From: JANQIO01 sp043513815
GTDB lineage: Bacteria; Pseudomonadota; Gammaproteobacteria; Pseudomonadales; Halieaceae
Direction of reading: 5' to 3'
Length of the DNA stretch: 64,000 nt
Assembly (NCBI GenBank): GCA_043513815.1
Contig: CP121313.1
Location: 3,596,001-3,660,000, forward strand
Shown here in pieces: positions 25,750-34,599 of this stretch. Made by a program: the position numbers and the translations under genes. The notes beneath the pieces are model-generated. The model did no database searches. It was not told the origin of the DNA and saw nothing but the letters and a program-made list of their open reading frames with translations. Each line of letters starts with the position of its first letter. The first letter of the stretch is position 1.

Positions 25750-27123
25750 TCAGTTCCCCAGGGCCGCCCAGGTCTTGTCCAGTGCCGTCCGCGCCCGCTC
25801 TATCAGCTGGTCGATCTGCTCATGGGTCAGTGTCAGCGGCGGCGCGATGATCATGGTGTCCCCCACCGCGCGCATCACCAGGCCACTCTCGACGGACAGA
25901 TTCTTGCAGAGGGCGCCCGTGCTGCCGTCTTTGTCAAAACGGGCGCGAGTCGCCTTGTCGGCGACCAGCTCTATCGCGGCGACGAATCCCACACCGCGGG
26001 CTTCACCCACCAGCGGGTGATCAGCCAATTCAGCCCAACGCTGCTGCAGGTAGGGCGCCTTATCTTCACGCACCTTGCGCACGATGTCCTGCTCCTGCAG
26101 CAGGTCGAGGGTCGCCAGCGCCGCAGCGCAGGCCGCCGGGTGGCCGGAGTAAGTGTAGCCATGCGCAAACTCACCGCCGTCAGCCTTGATGACATCTGCC
26201 ACCCGATCACCCACCATGACACCGCCCAGAGGCTGGTAGCCGTTGGTGACCGCTTTGGCAAAGGTCATCAGGTCGGCCGGCACCTGGTAATAGTCAGCAC
26301 CGAACCATTCACCGAGGCGGCCAAAGCCGCAGATGACCTCGTCGGATATCAAAAGAATGTCATGCTCCTGGCAGATGCGGCGAATCTCCGGCCAGTAACT
26401 GTCCGGCGGCACAATCACACCACCTGCCCCCTGCACGGGTTCGGCGATAAAGGCTGCCACGTTCTCCGCACCCAGTTCAGCGATGCGCTGCTCCAGGCTG
26501 GCGGCGGCCTGACGGCCGAATTCTTCGGGGTCGCTGTCGCCACCCTCGGCATACCAGTAGGGCTGGTTGACATGGGTCACATAGCTGAGGGTCTCAAACT
26601 GCCTGTGCATGAAGCCCATGCCCCCGAGGCTGGCGCCGGCGATCGTGGAGCCGTGGTAGCCATTCTCGCGGCTAATCACATAGCGCTTGGCCGGCTTCTC
26701 CAGCAGGTCCCAGTAGCGGCGTACGATGCGCAGCTGGGTGTCATTGGCCTCGGAGCCGCTGGCGGTAAAAAAGAAGTTGTTGATGTGTGCTGGCGTCACC
26801 TCGCTGAGGCGATGGGCCAACTCAATGACCGGCGGATGGGCGCACTGAAAAAAACTATTGTAGTACGGCAGCTCCTTGAGCTGGCGGTGGACGGCATCGG
26901 CGATGCTGTCCTGGCCATAGCCCAGGCTGACGCACCAGAGCCCGGACATACCGTCAAGAATCTCATGGCCCTCGGAGTCGTAGATGTAGGGCCCCTCGGC
27001 GCGCGTGATGATGCGACTGCCCTGGGCGGCCAACTCCTTGAAGTCGGTAAACGGGTGCAGGTAGTGACTGCTGTCGAGGGCCTGCCAGTCCTGGCGAGCC
27101 CGTTGCGGGATGATGCTGGTCAT
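25750..27123 (-). CDS. spuC: Class III aminotransferase, SpuC-like (polyamine:pyruvate type)
   Basis: 457 residues from the ATG at 27123, which has a GAGG site; the upstream extension to 27177 has no such support. PLP fold type I with SGSEANDTQLRIVRRYW, the dyad IADEV-like LISDEVICGFGRLGEWFG, and the Schiff-base Lys in MTFAKAVTNGYQPLGGV. The whole sequence, including SSHYLHPFTDFKEL at the start and MRAVGDTMIIAPPL near the end, follows the putrescine/spermidine:pyruvate aminotransferase group (SpuC). It would move the amino group of a polyamine or omega-amino acid to pyruvate. The neighbouring glutamine-synthetase-like gene supports a polyamine role; other amine donors are possible. Confidence 0.88.
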   Translation of the reverse strand: MTSIIPQRARQDWQALDSSHYLHPFTDFKELAAQGSRIITRAEGPYIYDSEGHEILDGMSGLWCVSLGYGQDSIADAVHRQLKELPYYNSFFQCAHPPVIELAHRLSEVTPAHINNFFFTASGSEANDTQLRIVRRYWDLLEKPAKRYVISRENGYHGSTIAGASLGGMGFMHRQFETLSYVTHVNQPYWYAEGGDSDPEEFGRQAAASLEQRIAELGAENVAAFIAEPVQGAGGVIVPPDSYWPEIRRICQEHDILLISDEVICGFGRLGEWFGADYYQVPADLMTFAKAVTNGYQPLGGVMVGDRVADVIKADGGEFAHGYTYSGHPAACAAALATLDLLQEQDIVRKVREDKAPYLQQRWAELADHPLVGEARGVGFVAAIELVADKATRARFDKDGSTGALCKNLSVESGLVMRAVGDTMIIAPPLTLTHEQIDQLIERARTALDKTWAALGN

Positions 27124-27240
27124 GGGATGCCTCACAAAATTGACAAGCCGTCGCCGGCTCGCACATGATTGTGCCACAGCCGCCGGTGGCCAGCTATTAA
27201 CGCATATTAGGTAGGGGTGCTTTTTATAAGACCGCTGGAG

Positions 27241-27540
27241 TGAAAAGCCAGTAGATGGGGCGGAGGTGCACCGTCACGGTCATTGCCAGAAATGCTCGAG
27301 TGAAAAGCCAGTAGATGGGGCGGAGGTGCACCGTCAGGGTCATTGCCAGAAATGCTCGAGTGAAAAGCCAGTAGATGGGGCGGAGGTGCACCGTCACGGT
27401 CATTGCCAGAAATGCTGGAGTGAAAAGCCAGTAGATGGGGCGGAGGTGCACCGTCACGGTCATTGCCAGAAATGCTCGAGTGAAAAGCCCGTAGTTGGGG
27501 CGGAGGGGCACCGTTACGGTCACCGCCAGAAATGCCCGTG
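27241..27540. repeat. 60-bp tandem repeat, five units
   Basis: Units start at 27241, 27301, 27361, 27421 and 27481 with an exact 60-bp period. Units 1-4 differ from one another at only one or two bases; unit 5 is diverged at about ten. Each unit contains GGTGCACC and the palindrome ACCGT-N-ACGGT (kept in units 1, 3, 4 and 5, with the middle base changed in unit 5) and a CTCGAG or CTGGAG at the junction. Because 60 is a multiple of three, several frames stay open across it, but the 20-residue repeats encoded look arbitrary. It fills the divergent region between the aminotransferase and luxR genes. Confidence 0.95.
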
Positions 27541-27597
27541 AGCTGCCAATCCGCTCCCATACCAAACGCAGTTTTTCTGTAGGGGAATCGAAAAGAG

Positions 27598-28464
27598 ATG
27601 GCTTCCGCTGAATCGTTGGCAAGATGGAACCGGGATCTGTCTGTGGCCATAGCCGAACTCGGCTCGGAGCGGTTTTTCCCCGCCATCATCAAGGCGATCT
27701 GCCGGGAAGTCCGGGTGGATTATCCCCAGGTCTGGCTCTACCACACCGAGCTGCCGCCACAATGCATCTATCACGAAATACCAGACAGCGCGGTGGCATC
27801 CCAGGTAACCCTGTACCTGGAAGGCCCCTACCAGGATGACCCCTTTTACCAGTTGTCCATGAAACAGCCCCGCGGACGCTTCTATCGGCTGCACGAGCTC
27901 TACGACGGTGACCTGGAATCAAGCAATTACTACACCCGCTACTACCGGGAAACTGCCACGGAAGACGAGGTCATTTTCCTGGGACGGCTAGTGGATGGTG
28001 GTGTGATCAACATCAGCCTGATGCGCAAGAACGGCCACGGCCGCTTCACGGACGCAGAGCATGAATTTCTCAAGGCGCTGTCGGCGCCGGTGTCAGCCCT
28101 GCTGCGCAGCCACAGTCAGGTGGCAGATTTCAGCAATCGCTACATGTTGGGGCCCGACATAGGCGAAGCCATCGACTACGCCTTCCGAACGTTCGGCGCC
28201 TCCCTGCTGTCACCACGGGAGAAGTCGGTACTGGAGCTGATGCTGCGGGGCTACTCAAGCCAGGCTTCCGCCGACAGGCTTGGCATTGCCCTGGAGACTC
28301 TGCGTCGCCATCGCAAGAGTATCTACCGCAAGCTGGACGTCAGCTCCCAGGCCGATCTTTTTTCACTGTTTATCGCCACCCTGCCCTACCTTGGGGAGGC
28401 CGGAGTCGGCGACCCACTGGAAATAGTCATGACCCCGACCGCCTCACGCGGCAGGAGCGCCTGA
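27598..28464 (+). CDS. LuxR-family transcriptional regulator
   Basis: 288 residues. The C-terminal 65 residues form a LuxR/GerE helix-turn-helix: LLSPREKSVLELMLRGYSSQ then ASADRLGIALETLRRHRKSIYRKLDVSSQADLFSLF. The N-terminal 200 residues look like a GAF- or PAS-type sensor domain (QVWLYHTELPPQCIYHE, RGRFYRLHELYDGD, MRKNGHGRFTDAEHEFL), not the acyl-homoserine-lactone domain. It is divergent from the spuC-like gene across the 60-bp array and upstream of the glutamine-synthetase-like gene, so it is the natural candidate to regulate both. Confidence 0.88.
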   Translation: MASAESLARWNRDLSVAIAELGSERFFPAIIKAICREVRVDYPQVWLYHTELPPQCIYHEIPDSAVASQVTLYLEGPYQDDPFYQLSMKQPRGRFYRLHELYDGDLESSNYYTRYYRETATEDEVIFLGRLVDGGVINISLMRKNGHGRFTDAEHEFLKALSAPVSALLRSHSQVADFSNRYMLGPDIGEAIDYAFRTFGASLLSPREKSVLELMLRGYSSQASADRLGIALETLRRHRKSIYRKLDVSSQADLFSLFIATLPYLGEAGVGDPLEIVMTPTASRGRSA

Positions 28465-28537
28465 CCCTTGTGGGGTATTGCCAGTATTTTGCACCGCCGG
28501 GATTATCCGAGTTTGCTGGTCATGGTACGTGCGCTAA

Positions 28538-29881
28538 ATGTCTGTTGAAGCAGACTGGTTCCTTCGCACTTACCCCGATATCACCACGATTGAAGCACTG
28601 CTGCCGGACTGCAACGGTGTCATGCGCGGGAAGTGGCTACCTCGCCACAAGCTCGAGAAGGTCTTTCAGGGAGAGTTCAAGCTACCGATGACCGCCCTGA
28701 GCCTTGATATCTGGGGTCGGGACGTCGAAGAGCTGGTATTCGAATCGGGAGATGCCGACGGGGTTTGTCGCCCTATTGAAGGCAGCCTTCTTCCCACCCC
28801 CTGGGCCAGCGACAACAGCTACGGCCAGGTCATGCTGTCGCTTTACGACACCGAGGGCGAACCCTACCTCGGCGACCCCCGCAACGTTCTGAAGCAGGTA
28901 CTGGGACGCTTCCACAACGCCGGCTGGCGACCGGTGGTCGCTGCCGAACTGGAATTCAGCCTGGTGCACTACGACCGCCGCGGCATACGCCACAGCTGCC
29001 CGGTACCCGCCGGGCACGAGCCCATCGGCGGCAACACCTACGGCGTCGACGTGCTGCAGAACAACGCCGCCATGCTCAAGGAGATTCGCGAGGCCTGCGA
29101 AATTCAGCACATCCCCTTCGATGGCATCGTCAAGGAATCCGCCCCGTCCCAGTACGAAATCAATATGCAGCACATCGACAACCCGGTGCTGGCAGCCGAC
29201 CAGATCCAGATCATCAAACGCCTGGTGAAAGGGGTGGCGGCCCGTCATGGGCTGATTGCAAGCTTCATGGCCAAGCCCTTCGAGAACGAAGCGGGCAACG
29301 GCATGCACGTGCATTGCAGTGTGCTTGATGAACAGGAACGGAATATTTTTGATGATGGCACCGAGCGCGGCACCGAATTGATGCGTCACGCGGTGGCTGG
29401 CTGCATGCAGTATATGGGCGAGTCCATGGCGATCTACGCGCCCAACTACAACTCCTACCGTCGCTTCCAGCCCGGGGCTCACGCCCCCACCTCTCCTTGC
29501 TGGGGCTATGAAAACCGTACCGTGTCGGTGCGCATTCCGGCCGGCAAGCCCAGTGCCCGCCGCCTGGAGCTGCGCGTTGCCGGCGCCGACGCCAATCCCT
29601 ACCTGGTCTATGCCGCACTGTTGTCCGGCATCATCGAAGGCATCGCCCAACAGTCCGACCCCGGGGAGCCCATACAGGGCGACGGCTATGAGCAGGCCAG
29701 CGACTTGCTGCCGCTATACCTGCCCGAGTCCATTCGCCTGTTCGAGGACTCCGGCTTCATCGCCCGTAACCTGGGCAAGGAGCTGCAGCGCATCTACTCC
29801 CTGAGCAAGGCGCAGGAAAACGCCGAGTTCCGAGCCCGTATCAGTGAGCTGGAATACAGCTCCTATCTCGAGCGACTGTAA
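28538..29881 (+). CDS. Glutamine synthetase family protein, gamma-glutamylpolyamine synthetase-like
   Basis: 447 residues. Catalytic GS core: ELEFSLVHYD, metal ligands in KESAPSQYEINMQH, the ATP loop segment ASFMAKPFENEAGNGMHVHCSV, and PNYNSYRRFQPGAHAPTSPCWGYENRTVSVRIP. The tyrosine-adenylylation loop of GlnA is lacking. The N-terminal beta-grasp and YPDITTIEALLPDCNGVMRGKW match the PuuA/SpuI branch that ligates glutamate to putrescine or spermidine. Together with the SpuC-like aminotransferase this suggests polyamine or ethanolamine-type amine catabolism. Substrate is inferred from family and context. Confidence 0.88.
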   Translation: MSVEADWFLRTYPDITTIEALLPDCNGVMRGKWLPRHKLEKVFQGEFKLPMTALSLDIWGRDVEELVFESGDADGVCRPIEGSLLPTPWASDNSYGQVMLSLYDTEGEPYLGDPRNVLKQVLGRFHNAGWRPVVAAELEFSLVHYDRRGIRHSCPVPAGHEPIGGNTYGVDVLQNNAAMLKEIREACEIQHIPFDGIVKESAPSQYEINMQHIDNPVLAADQIQIIKRLVKGVAARHGLIASFMAKPFENEAGNGMHVHCSVLDEQERNIFDDGTERGTELMRHAVAGCMQYMGESMAIYAPNYNSYRRFQPGAHAPTSPCWGYENRTVSVRIPAGKPSARRLELRVAGADANPYLVYAALLSGIIEGIAQQSDPGEPIQGDGYEQASDLLPLYLPESIRLFEDSGFIARNLGKELQRIYSLSKAQENAEFRARISELEYSSYLERL

Positions 29882-29956
29882 GGGGCCAGAGTCACCGCGC
29901 CTGCGCGTCGGCTGGCATCTCCAGCAACAGGTACTTTCATCAACGGGTACTTCTAA

Positions 29957-31064
29957 CTAGTAGCCGCGTTCGATATTGACGACCGAGAGCAGGGGCTCGC
30001 CGGCAACATAGCGCCGAAGGTTTTCGGCCACCAGGGCCTGGATGCGCCCCAGCGCCTCGCGGGACCGACCTGCCACGTGTGGAGTAATGATCAGGTTAGG
30101 CGCCGTCCAAAGCGGATGCCCTTCCGGCAGCGGCTCGGGAATCGGTCACATCGAGTGCTGCACCCGCGATCTGACCTGTCTCCAGAGCCTTTATCAGGTC
30201 TGCGGTGACCGTGCTCTGGCCGCGACCGACGCTGATGAAGTAGGCGCTGGATTTCATGGCCTTGAAAAACTTCTCATCAAACAGCCCCCGGGTACTGTCC
30301 GTGAGCGGCGCGGCATTGACCACCACGTCCGCCTGTGCCGCCAGTGTCCAGACCTCATCGGCGAGGCCAACGTAGTCGACATAGTCCGGACCTTCCCGAC
30401 GGCTATTGCGGGTGGCTATCACTCGCATGCCAAGGCCGTGAGCGCGCTTGGCCACCTGGGTGCCGATACCGCCCAGCCCCACCACCAACAGGGTGTTGCC
30501 GGCCACCTCGCCCAGCGGCGGCGGTGGCTGGTCCCAGTTGGGCTCCCATTGGCCACGCTGCTGGGAAATGATGTGCCCCGCCAGACCACGGGTCTGGGCC
30601 ATCATCAGTGCGATGGCATGATCCGCCAGCGTCGGACTGCCCAGGCGCTGGCCATTGGTCAACACCAGGTCACTGCCCTCAAAGGCCGGCAGGCCCACGC
30701 AGTTCTCAACACCGGCAAAATATACCTGCACCCAGTGTAGCGTTGTTGCCGCGTCAAATATCGTCTGGTCGCAGTAGCCGATCAGGACTTGCGCTCCCAC
30801 TATGGCTGCCCGGGCAGCCTTCAGGTCATCGACAGCAACGATGTCGACGCTGGGTGCGACCTGCCGCAGCGCAGCGGCGGCGTCACCGCCAAACACATTG
30901 CGGACCACTACCCGGGTGGGTCGTTCCCAGCCTGGCAGGTCGCGGCTGGCCACGGGATGTTCCCGTAACCCCAACCCCTGGAGCTGCTCAGGCAACGGTG
31001 ACGTTTGTGCAAACAGGTTGAAAGAGGCCAGCAGCAAGGCCAGCGCGGAAATATAGCGATTCAT
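29957..31064 (-). pseudogene. D-2-hydroxyacid dehydrogenase family protein with signal peptide, one-base frameshift
   Basis: The ATG at 31064 has a near-perfect AGGAGGTG site. A signal-peptide-like start (ALALLLASFNLFAQ) leads to an NAD(P)-binding dehydrogenase: catalytic-domain segments, the Rossmann motif LLVVGLGGIGTQVAKRAHGLGMRVIA, NAAPLTDSTRGLFDEKFF and SVGRGQSTVTADLIKALETGQIAGAALDVTD. At 30140-30141 one extra A breaks the frame. Removing it restores the expected end (PEPLPEGHPLWTAPNLIITPH and so on) to a stop at 29957, giving about 368 residues. As read, translation ends at 30096 with a wrong tail that lacks the catalytic His segment. A secreted member of this family is unusual. Confidence 0.88.
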
Positions 31065-31105
31065 GAAGCACCTCCTGTGAGGCGCCCAGTGTAGCAGCAA
31101 GCTGG

Positions 31106-32488
31106 CTACAACTGCTGCGCTTGCCCGGTCGCAACGTGACGTTGACCCAGCTCGCGCACCTGCCACAGCACCGCGAGAAAGGCCAGGCCGCCAAACACCA
31201 CCGCCCCGAGAGCCTCTCCCGCCATAACCCCCGGAGCCCCGAACCATGTCGAGCCCAGGTACACAAAAGGAATCGTGCCCAACAGTGCTCGGCCAAAGTT
31301 GAACAGGGTGGCCAGGTGGGCACGGTGGAGGTTGTTGAAGCTGGCGTTGGCTACAAACAGCATCCCGCTGAAGATATAGGCGCCCACCAACCAGGTGACG
31401 GCAAACCGAATAAGGTACTCAGCGTCACCGCTGGCATTGAATACGGACACGATCAGGTCCTGGCTGGACCACAGGATCAACCAGATCAACAGCACATAGA
31501 CCAGGTTGCACAACAGCGCATCCAGCAGCGCACGACGCACGCGGTCGAACTGCAAAGCCCCGGCATTTTGCCCGATGATGGGGCCTATCGCACCGGACAG
31601 CGCAAACACTGCGGCAAACGCCACCGGCCAGATGCGGCCCATGATAGCGGCCCCCGCCACCGCGCTGTCGCCGTACTGGGACATGGTGCGCAGCACGAAA
31701 CTGGCGCCGATAGGAGTGGCGGTATTGGTCAGCATGGCAGGCCCCGCCACCCGAATAATGGCGCCCATGTCCTCTCGCAACCAGACCAGGCGGGTGGGAC
31801 TCGGCAATTGATGTATCCGGAAAATCGCGTAGAAGGAAATGAACATCATCACCCAGCGCGAAACCACCGAGGCCGCCGCGGCACCCTCGATGCCCCAGCC
31901 AAAACCGAAGATAAATATCGGATCCAGAATCGCGTTGACCGCTGACCCGCCCAGGGTGGCGTACATGGAGCGCCGGGCGTCACCCAGGGCCCGCGCTGCG
32001 TTCGCGGCACACATGCCCAACGCCAGCACCACCGTATTGGGAATGATGATGCGGCTATAGGCCAGCGCGTATTCGTGTGTCTTGCCGGTCGCCCCCAGCA
32101 GGGACAGCAGTTCAGACAGGTACAGGTAGCCGAAACCGCTGATGATCGCTGCCGCGGTGCCACTGAAAATCAGGATATTGCTACAGTAGCGCCCGGCCAG
32201 GTCGCGCCGGTAGGAGCCCTCGGCGCGGGAGACCAGGGCGCCCATGCTGATTTGCAGGCCAATGCTGACCGCCGTCAGGAAGAACAGCAGGGTACCACCA
32301 TAGCCCACGGCCGCCGCCAGCTCCTGCTCACCCAGCAGACTGAGGAAATACATATCCACCAGGTCGACGGTAAACATGGCCACCAGGCCCACAGCGCCCG
32401 CTGCCGTCATCTTGACCACGTGTCGGAGGGTGGAACCCTGCAGGAATACGGCTTGTGTCATAAAAAAGGGGCGGCCATCGAAGCGCAA
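31106..32488 (-). CDS. MATE-family efflux transporter
   Basis: 460 residues with about twelve membrane helices in two halves, as in the MATE family that exports drugs or metabolites by sodium or proton antiport. The N-terminal half contains MFTVDLVDMYFLSLLGEQELAA, which matches the conserved first helices, and the second half repeats the pattern around LTNTATPIGASFVLRTMSQYG. The TTG start at 32488 has a GGAG site; an ATG at 32461 (MTQAVFLQGS) is an alternative with a poorer site. No linked regulator; substrate unknown. Confidence 0.93.
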   Translation of the reverse strand: MRFDGRPFFMTQAVFLQGSTLRHVVKMTAAGAVGLVAMFTVDLVDMYFLSLLGEQELAAAVGYGGTLLFFLTAVSIGLQISMGALVSRAEGSYRRDLAGRYCSNILIFSGTAAAIISGFGYLYLSELLSLLGATGKTHEYALAYSRIIIPNTVVLALGMCAANAARALGDARRSMYATLGGSAVNAILDPIFIFGFGWGIEGAAAASVVSRWVMMFISFYAIFRIHQLPSPTRLVWLREDMGAIIRVAGPAMLTNTATPIGASFVLRTMSQYGDSAVAGAAIMGRIWPVAFAAVFALSGAIGPIIGQNAGALQFDRVRRALLDALLCNLVYVLLIWLILWSSQDLIVSVFNASGDAEYLIRFAVTWLVGAYIFSGMLFVANASFNNLHRAHLATLFNFGRALLGTIPFVYLGSTWFGAPGVMAGEALGAVVFGGLAFLAVLWQVRELGQRHVATGQAQQL

Positions 32489-32718
32489 TGCACTCCGTTA
32501 AAGAGCCTGTGGCGACAGCCGGTGCATACGCGGTATTATCCGGAATCGCTTTATACCACTTTCCCTCGCGCATTAGATCAATAACCATCCACTGCATCAC
32601 CATCTGGCCTACTCCACGGAGAAGACCGCAAATGCAGATATGATTGAACTGTATGCAGCCAGTGATAGTGAGACCGAGCCTGACCCATACTGACAGAAAC
32701 TAGAAGGACCCACGGTTC

Positions 32719-33891
32719 ATGGACCAGACCCCGTCACCCGCACAACCAACCTTGATACCCATCAACGTCGCCCTGTTCGTGGCGCTGCCGCTGGCTGGCC
32801 TGGTATTGGTGCCGCTGTGGGGTATTTACCACGGCTACAGCGCGACCCTGTGGTGGATGGCAGTGCTATTCCTCTACCTGAACGGCCTTTCAATCACAGC
32901 CGGCTACCACCGGCTGTGGTCACACAATGCCTATCAGGCCCACCCCCTGCTGAAGGTGTTCTTCGCCCTCTGGGGCGCCGGCGCCCTGCAAAACAGCATC
33001 CTGGTCTGGTGTTCAGACCACCGCCGCCACCATCGCCATGTCGACGACAACGCCCGTGACCCCTACTCGGCCGGTCGCGGACTGTGGTTTTCGCACATGG
33101 GCTGGATGCTGCGCAATTACGACACCAATGAAGAAGACTTCAGCAACGCACCCGACCTGCAACGTGACCCCGTGGTCATGTGGCAACACCGCAACTACGG
33201 GCTGCTTGTCCTGATCATGAACATTGGCCTGCCGCTGCTGGTGGGCTGGTGGGCAGGCGACATCATCGGCGGCCTGCTGCTGGTCGGCCTCGCACGTCTG
33301 GTGTTGAACCACCACGTCACCTTCTTCATCAATTCGCTGGCCCACTACTGGGGCAGCCAGCCTTATACCGACGAGAACAGTGCCCGCGACAACGGCTTCC
33401 TGGCTTTTCTCACCTACGGCGAGGGTTACCACAACTTCCACCACATCTTTCAGTCGGACTATCGCAACGGTGTGCGCTGGTACCAGTGGGACCCCAGCAA
33501 GTGGTTGATCAACCTGTGCGCCTGGCTGGGCCTGGCCAGCAAGCTCAATCGGGTACCGAACTTCAAGATTCAGCAGCACATGCTGGCCATGCGTTTCAAG
33601 CAGGCGCGAGACCAGCTTGAGCGCGCTGATACACCGCAACCTGTACGCGAGAAGCTGGAAGCCGAATACCAGCTCTTCATAGAAGCACTCAACCGCTGGA
33701 AGGACCTGCAGGCTCAGCGCTACGAACGCCGTAAGGGCGAACTCGGCGACGCCTTCGCTGAGAAGCGTGACCGGCTGCTGGTGAAATGGGAGCGCGCTGC
33801 CGTGCGCACCCGGCTGAGAGAACTTGAATACTCGATGAAAATGCAGCGCAAGCGCGTGGAAATTCTGATGCTACAAATGCAGGTGGCCTGA
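32719..33891 (+). CDS. Membrane fatty acyl desaturase (SCD/delta-9 type) with C-terminal coiled coil
   Basis: 390 residues. Four membrane helices and the three histidine boxes of acyl-CoA/acyl-lipid desaturases: HRLWSHNAYQ, DHRRHHRHVD and GYHNFHHIF. They bind the di-iron centre that inserts a cis double bond. The family core ends near residue 285; the last 100 residues (FKQARDQLERADTPQPVREK to the end) are a charged helical region likely to form a coiled coil, which is beyond the usual family length. One base separates its stop from the glutathione peroxidase start. Confidence 0.92.
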   Translation: MDQTPSPAQPTLIPINVALFVALPLAGLVLVPLWGIYHGYSATLWWMAVLFLYLNGLSITAGYHRLWSHNAYQAHPLLKVFFALWGAGALQNSILVWCSDHRRHHRHVDDNARDPYSAGRGLWFSHMGWMLRNYDTNEEDFSNAPDLQRDPVVMWQHRNYGLLVLIMNIGLPLLVGWWAGDIIGGLLLVGLARLVLNHHVTFFINSLAHYWGSQPYTDENSARDNGFLAFLTYGEGYHNFHHIFQSDYRNGVRWYQWDPSKWLINLCAWLGLASKLNRVPNFKIQQHMLAMRFKQARDQLERADTPQPVREKLEAEYQLFIEALNRWKDLQAQRYERRKGELGDAFAEKRDRLLVKWERAAVRTRLRELEYSMKMQRKRVEILMLQMQVA

Positions 33892-33892
33892 T

Positions 33893-34372
33893 ATGAGCAG
33901 CGTTTTTGATTTCACCTCTAAAACCACAGCCGGCGGAGACCTGCCGCTGGACCAGTACCGCGGCAAAGTGCTGCTGATCGTCAATACGGCCTCCAAATGT
34001 GGCTTCACCCCACAGTTTGCCGGTCTCGAGGAGCTCTACGAAAAGTACCGCGAGCAGGGCCTCGAGGTCCTTGGCTTTCCCTGCAACCAGTTCGCTGGCC
34101 AGGACCCGGGCAGCAACGATGAAATCCAGGAATTCTGCCAGCTCAACTACGGGGTATCTTTCCCGATGATGGGCAAGATCGAGGTCAACGGATCCGGCGC
34201 TGACCCGCTCTACAAGCACCTCAAAAAGGAAGCCAAGGGCGCCCTGGGCTCTGAACGCATCAAGTGGAACTTCACCAAGTTCCTGGTCGACCGCGACGGC
34301 AACGTCGTCAAGCGCTACGCACCGCAGACCAAACCCTCCCAGCTCGAATCCGACATCGAAGCACTGCTGTAA
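33893..34372 (+). CDS. Glutathione/thioredoxin peroxidase (BtuE/Gpx family)
   Basis: 159 residues. Peroxidatic Cys in NTASKCGFTPQFAGLEELYEKY, the Gln in GFPCNQFAGQDPGS and the Trp/Asn in KWNFTKFLVDRDG form the family's active site; a Cys replaces selenocysteine. It reduces lipid and other hydroperoxides with glutathione or thioredoxin. Being translationally coupled to a desaturase, it could protect newly made unsaturated lipids. Confidence 0.95.
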   Translation: MSSVFDFTSKTTAGGDLPLDQYRGKVLLIVNTASKCGFTPQFAGLEELYEKYREQGLEVLGFPCNQFAGQDPGSNDEIQEFCQLNYGVSFPMMGKIEVNGSGADPLYKHLKKEAKGALGSERIKWNFTKFLVDRDGNVVKRYAPQTKPSQLESDIEALL

Positions 34373-34394
34373 CCCCGCGCACCGGCTGGCATAT

Positions 34395-34517
34395 CTGTGC
34401 CATAGATCCGGTGGGATGTGCTCGACGTTCCTTACGGCTCTGTGCCACCAAGCCGGTGGGATTTTCTCGACGTTCCTTACGGTTCTGTGCCACCAAGCCG
34501 GTAGGATTTTCTCGGCG
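34395..34517. repeat. 45-bp tandem repeat, 2.7 units
   Basis: Units start at 34395, 34440 and 34485 (CTGTGCCACCAAGCCGGT...). Units 2 and 3 are almost identical over their shared length; unit 1 differs mainly in its first third. Each of units 2 and 3 contains CCACC-AAGCC-GGT[GA]G, able to form a small stem. The array fills the gap between the convergent gpx and prfC genes. Confidence 0.88.
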
Positions 34518-34599
34518 GCCGTCGAAACGGACGCATCCCACTGCCTCACTCAGAACAAGGATAGCCGCCTTGCACGCCGCTCTGCCGGGGGATGGCTAA

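Noticed and set aside
27241..27540. 60-bp array as a CRISPR or as a repeat protein
   Set aside because: The units are directly joined with no variable spacers and no cas genes are near. Open frames in several directions follow from the period being a multiple of three, and the peptides have no coherent composition.
28682..29650. 322-codon minus-strand frame opposite the glutamine-synthetase-like gene
   Set aside because: It is the shadow of a GC-rich conserved gene with clear catalytic motifs on the plus strand.
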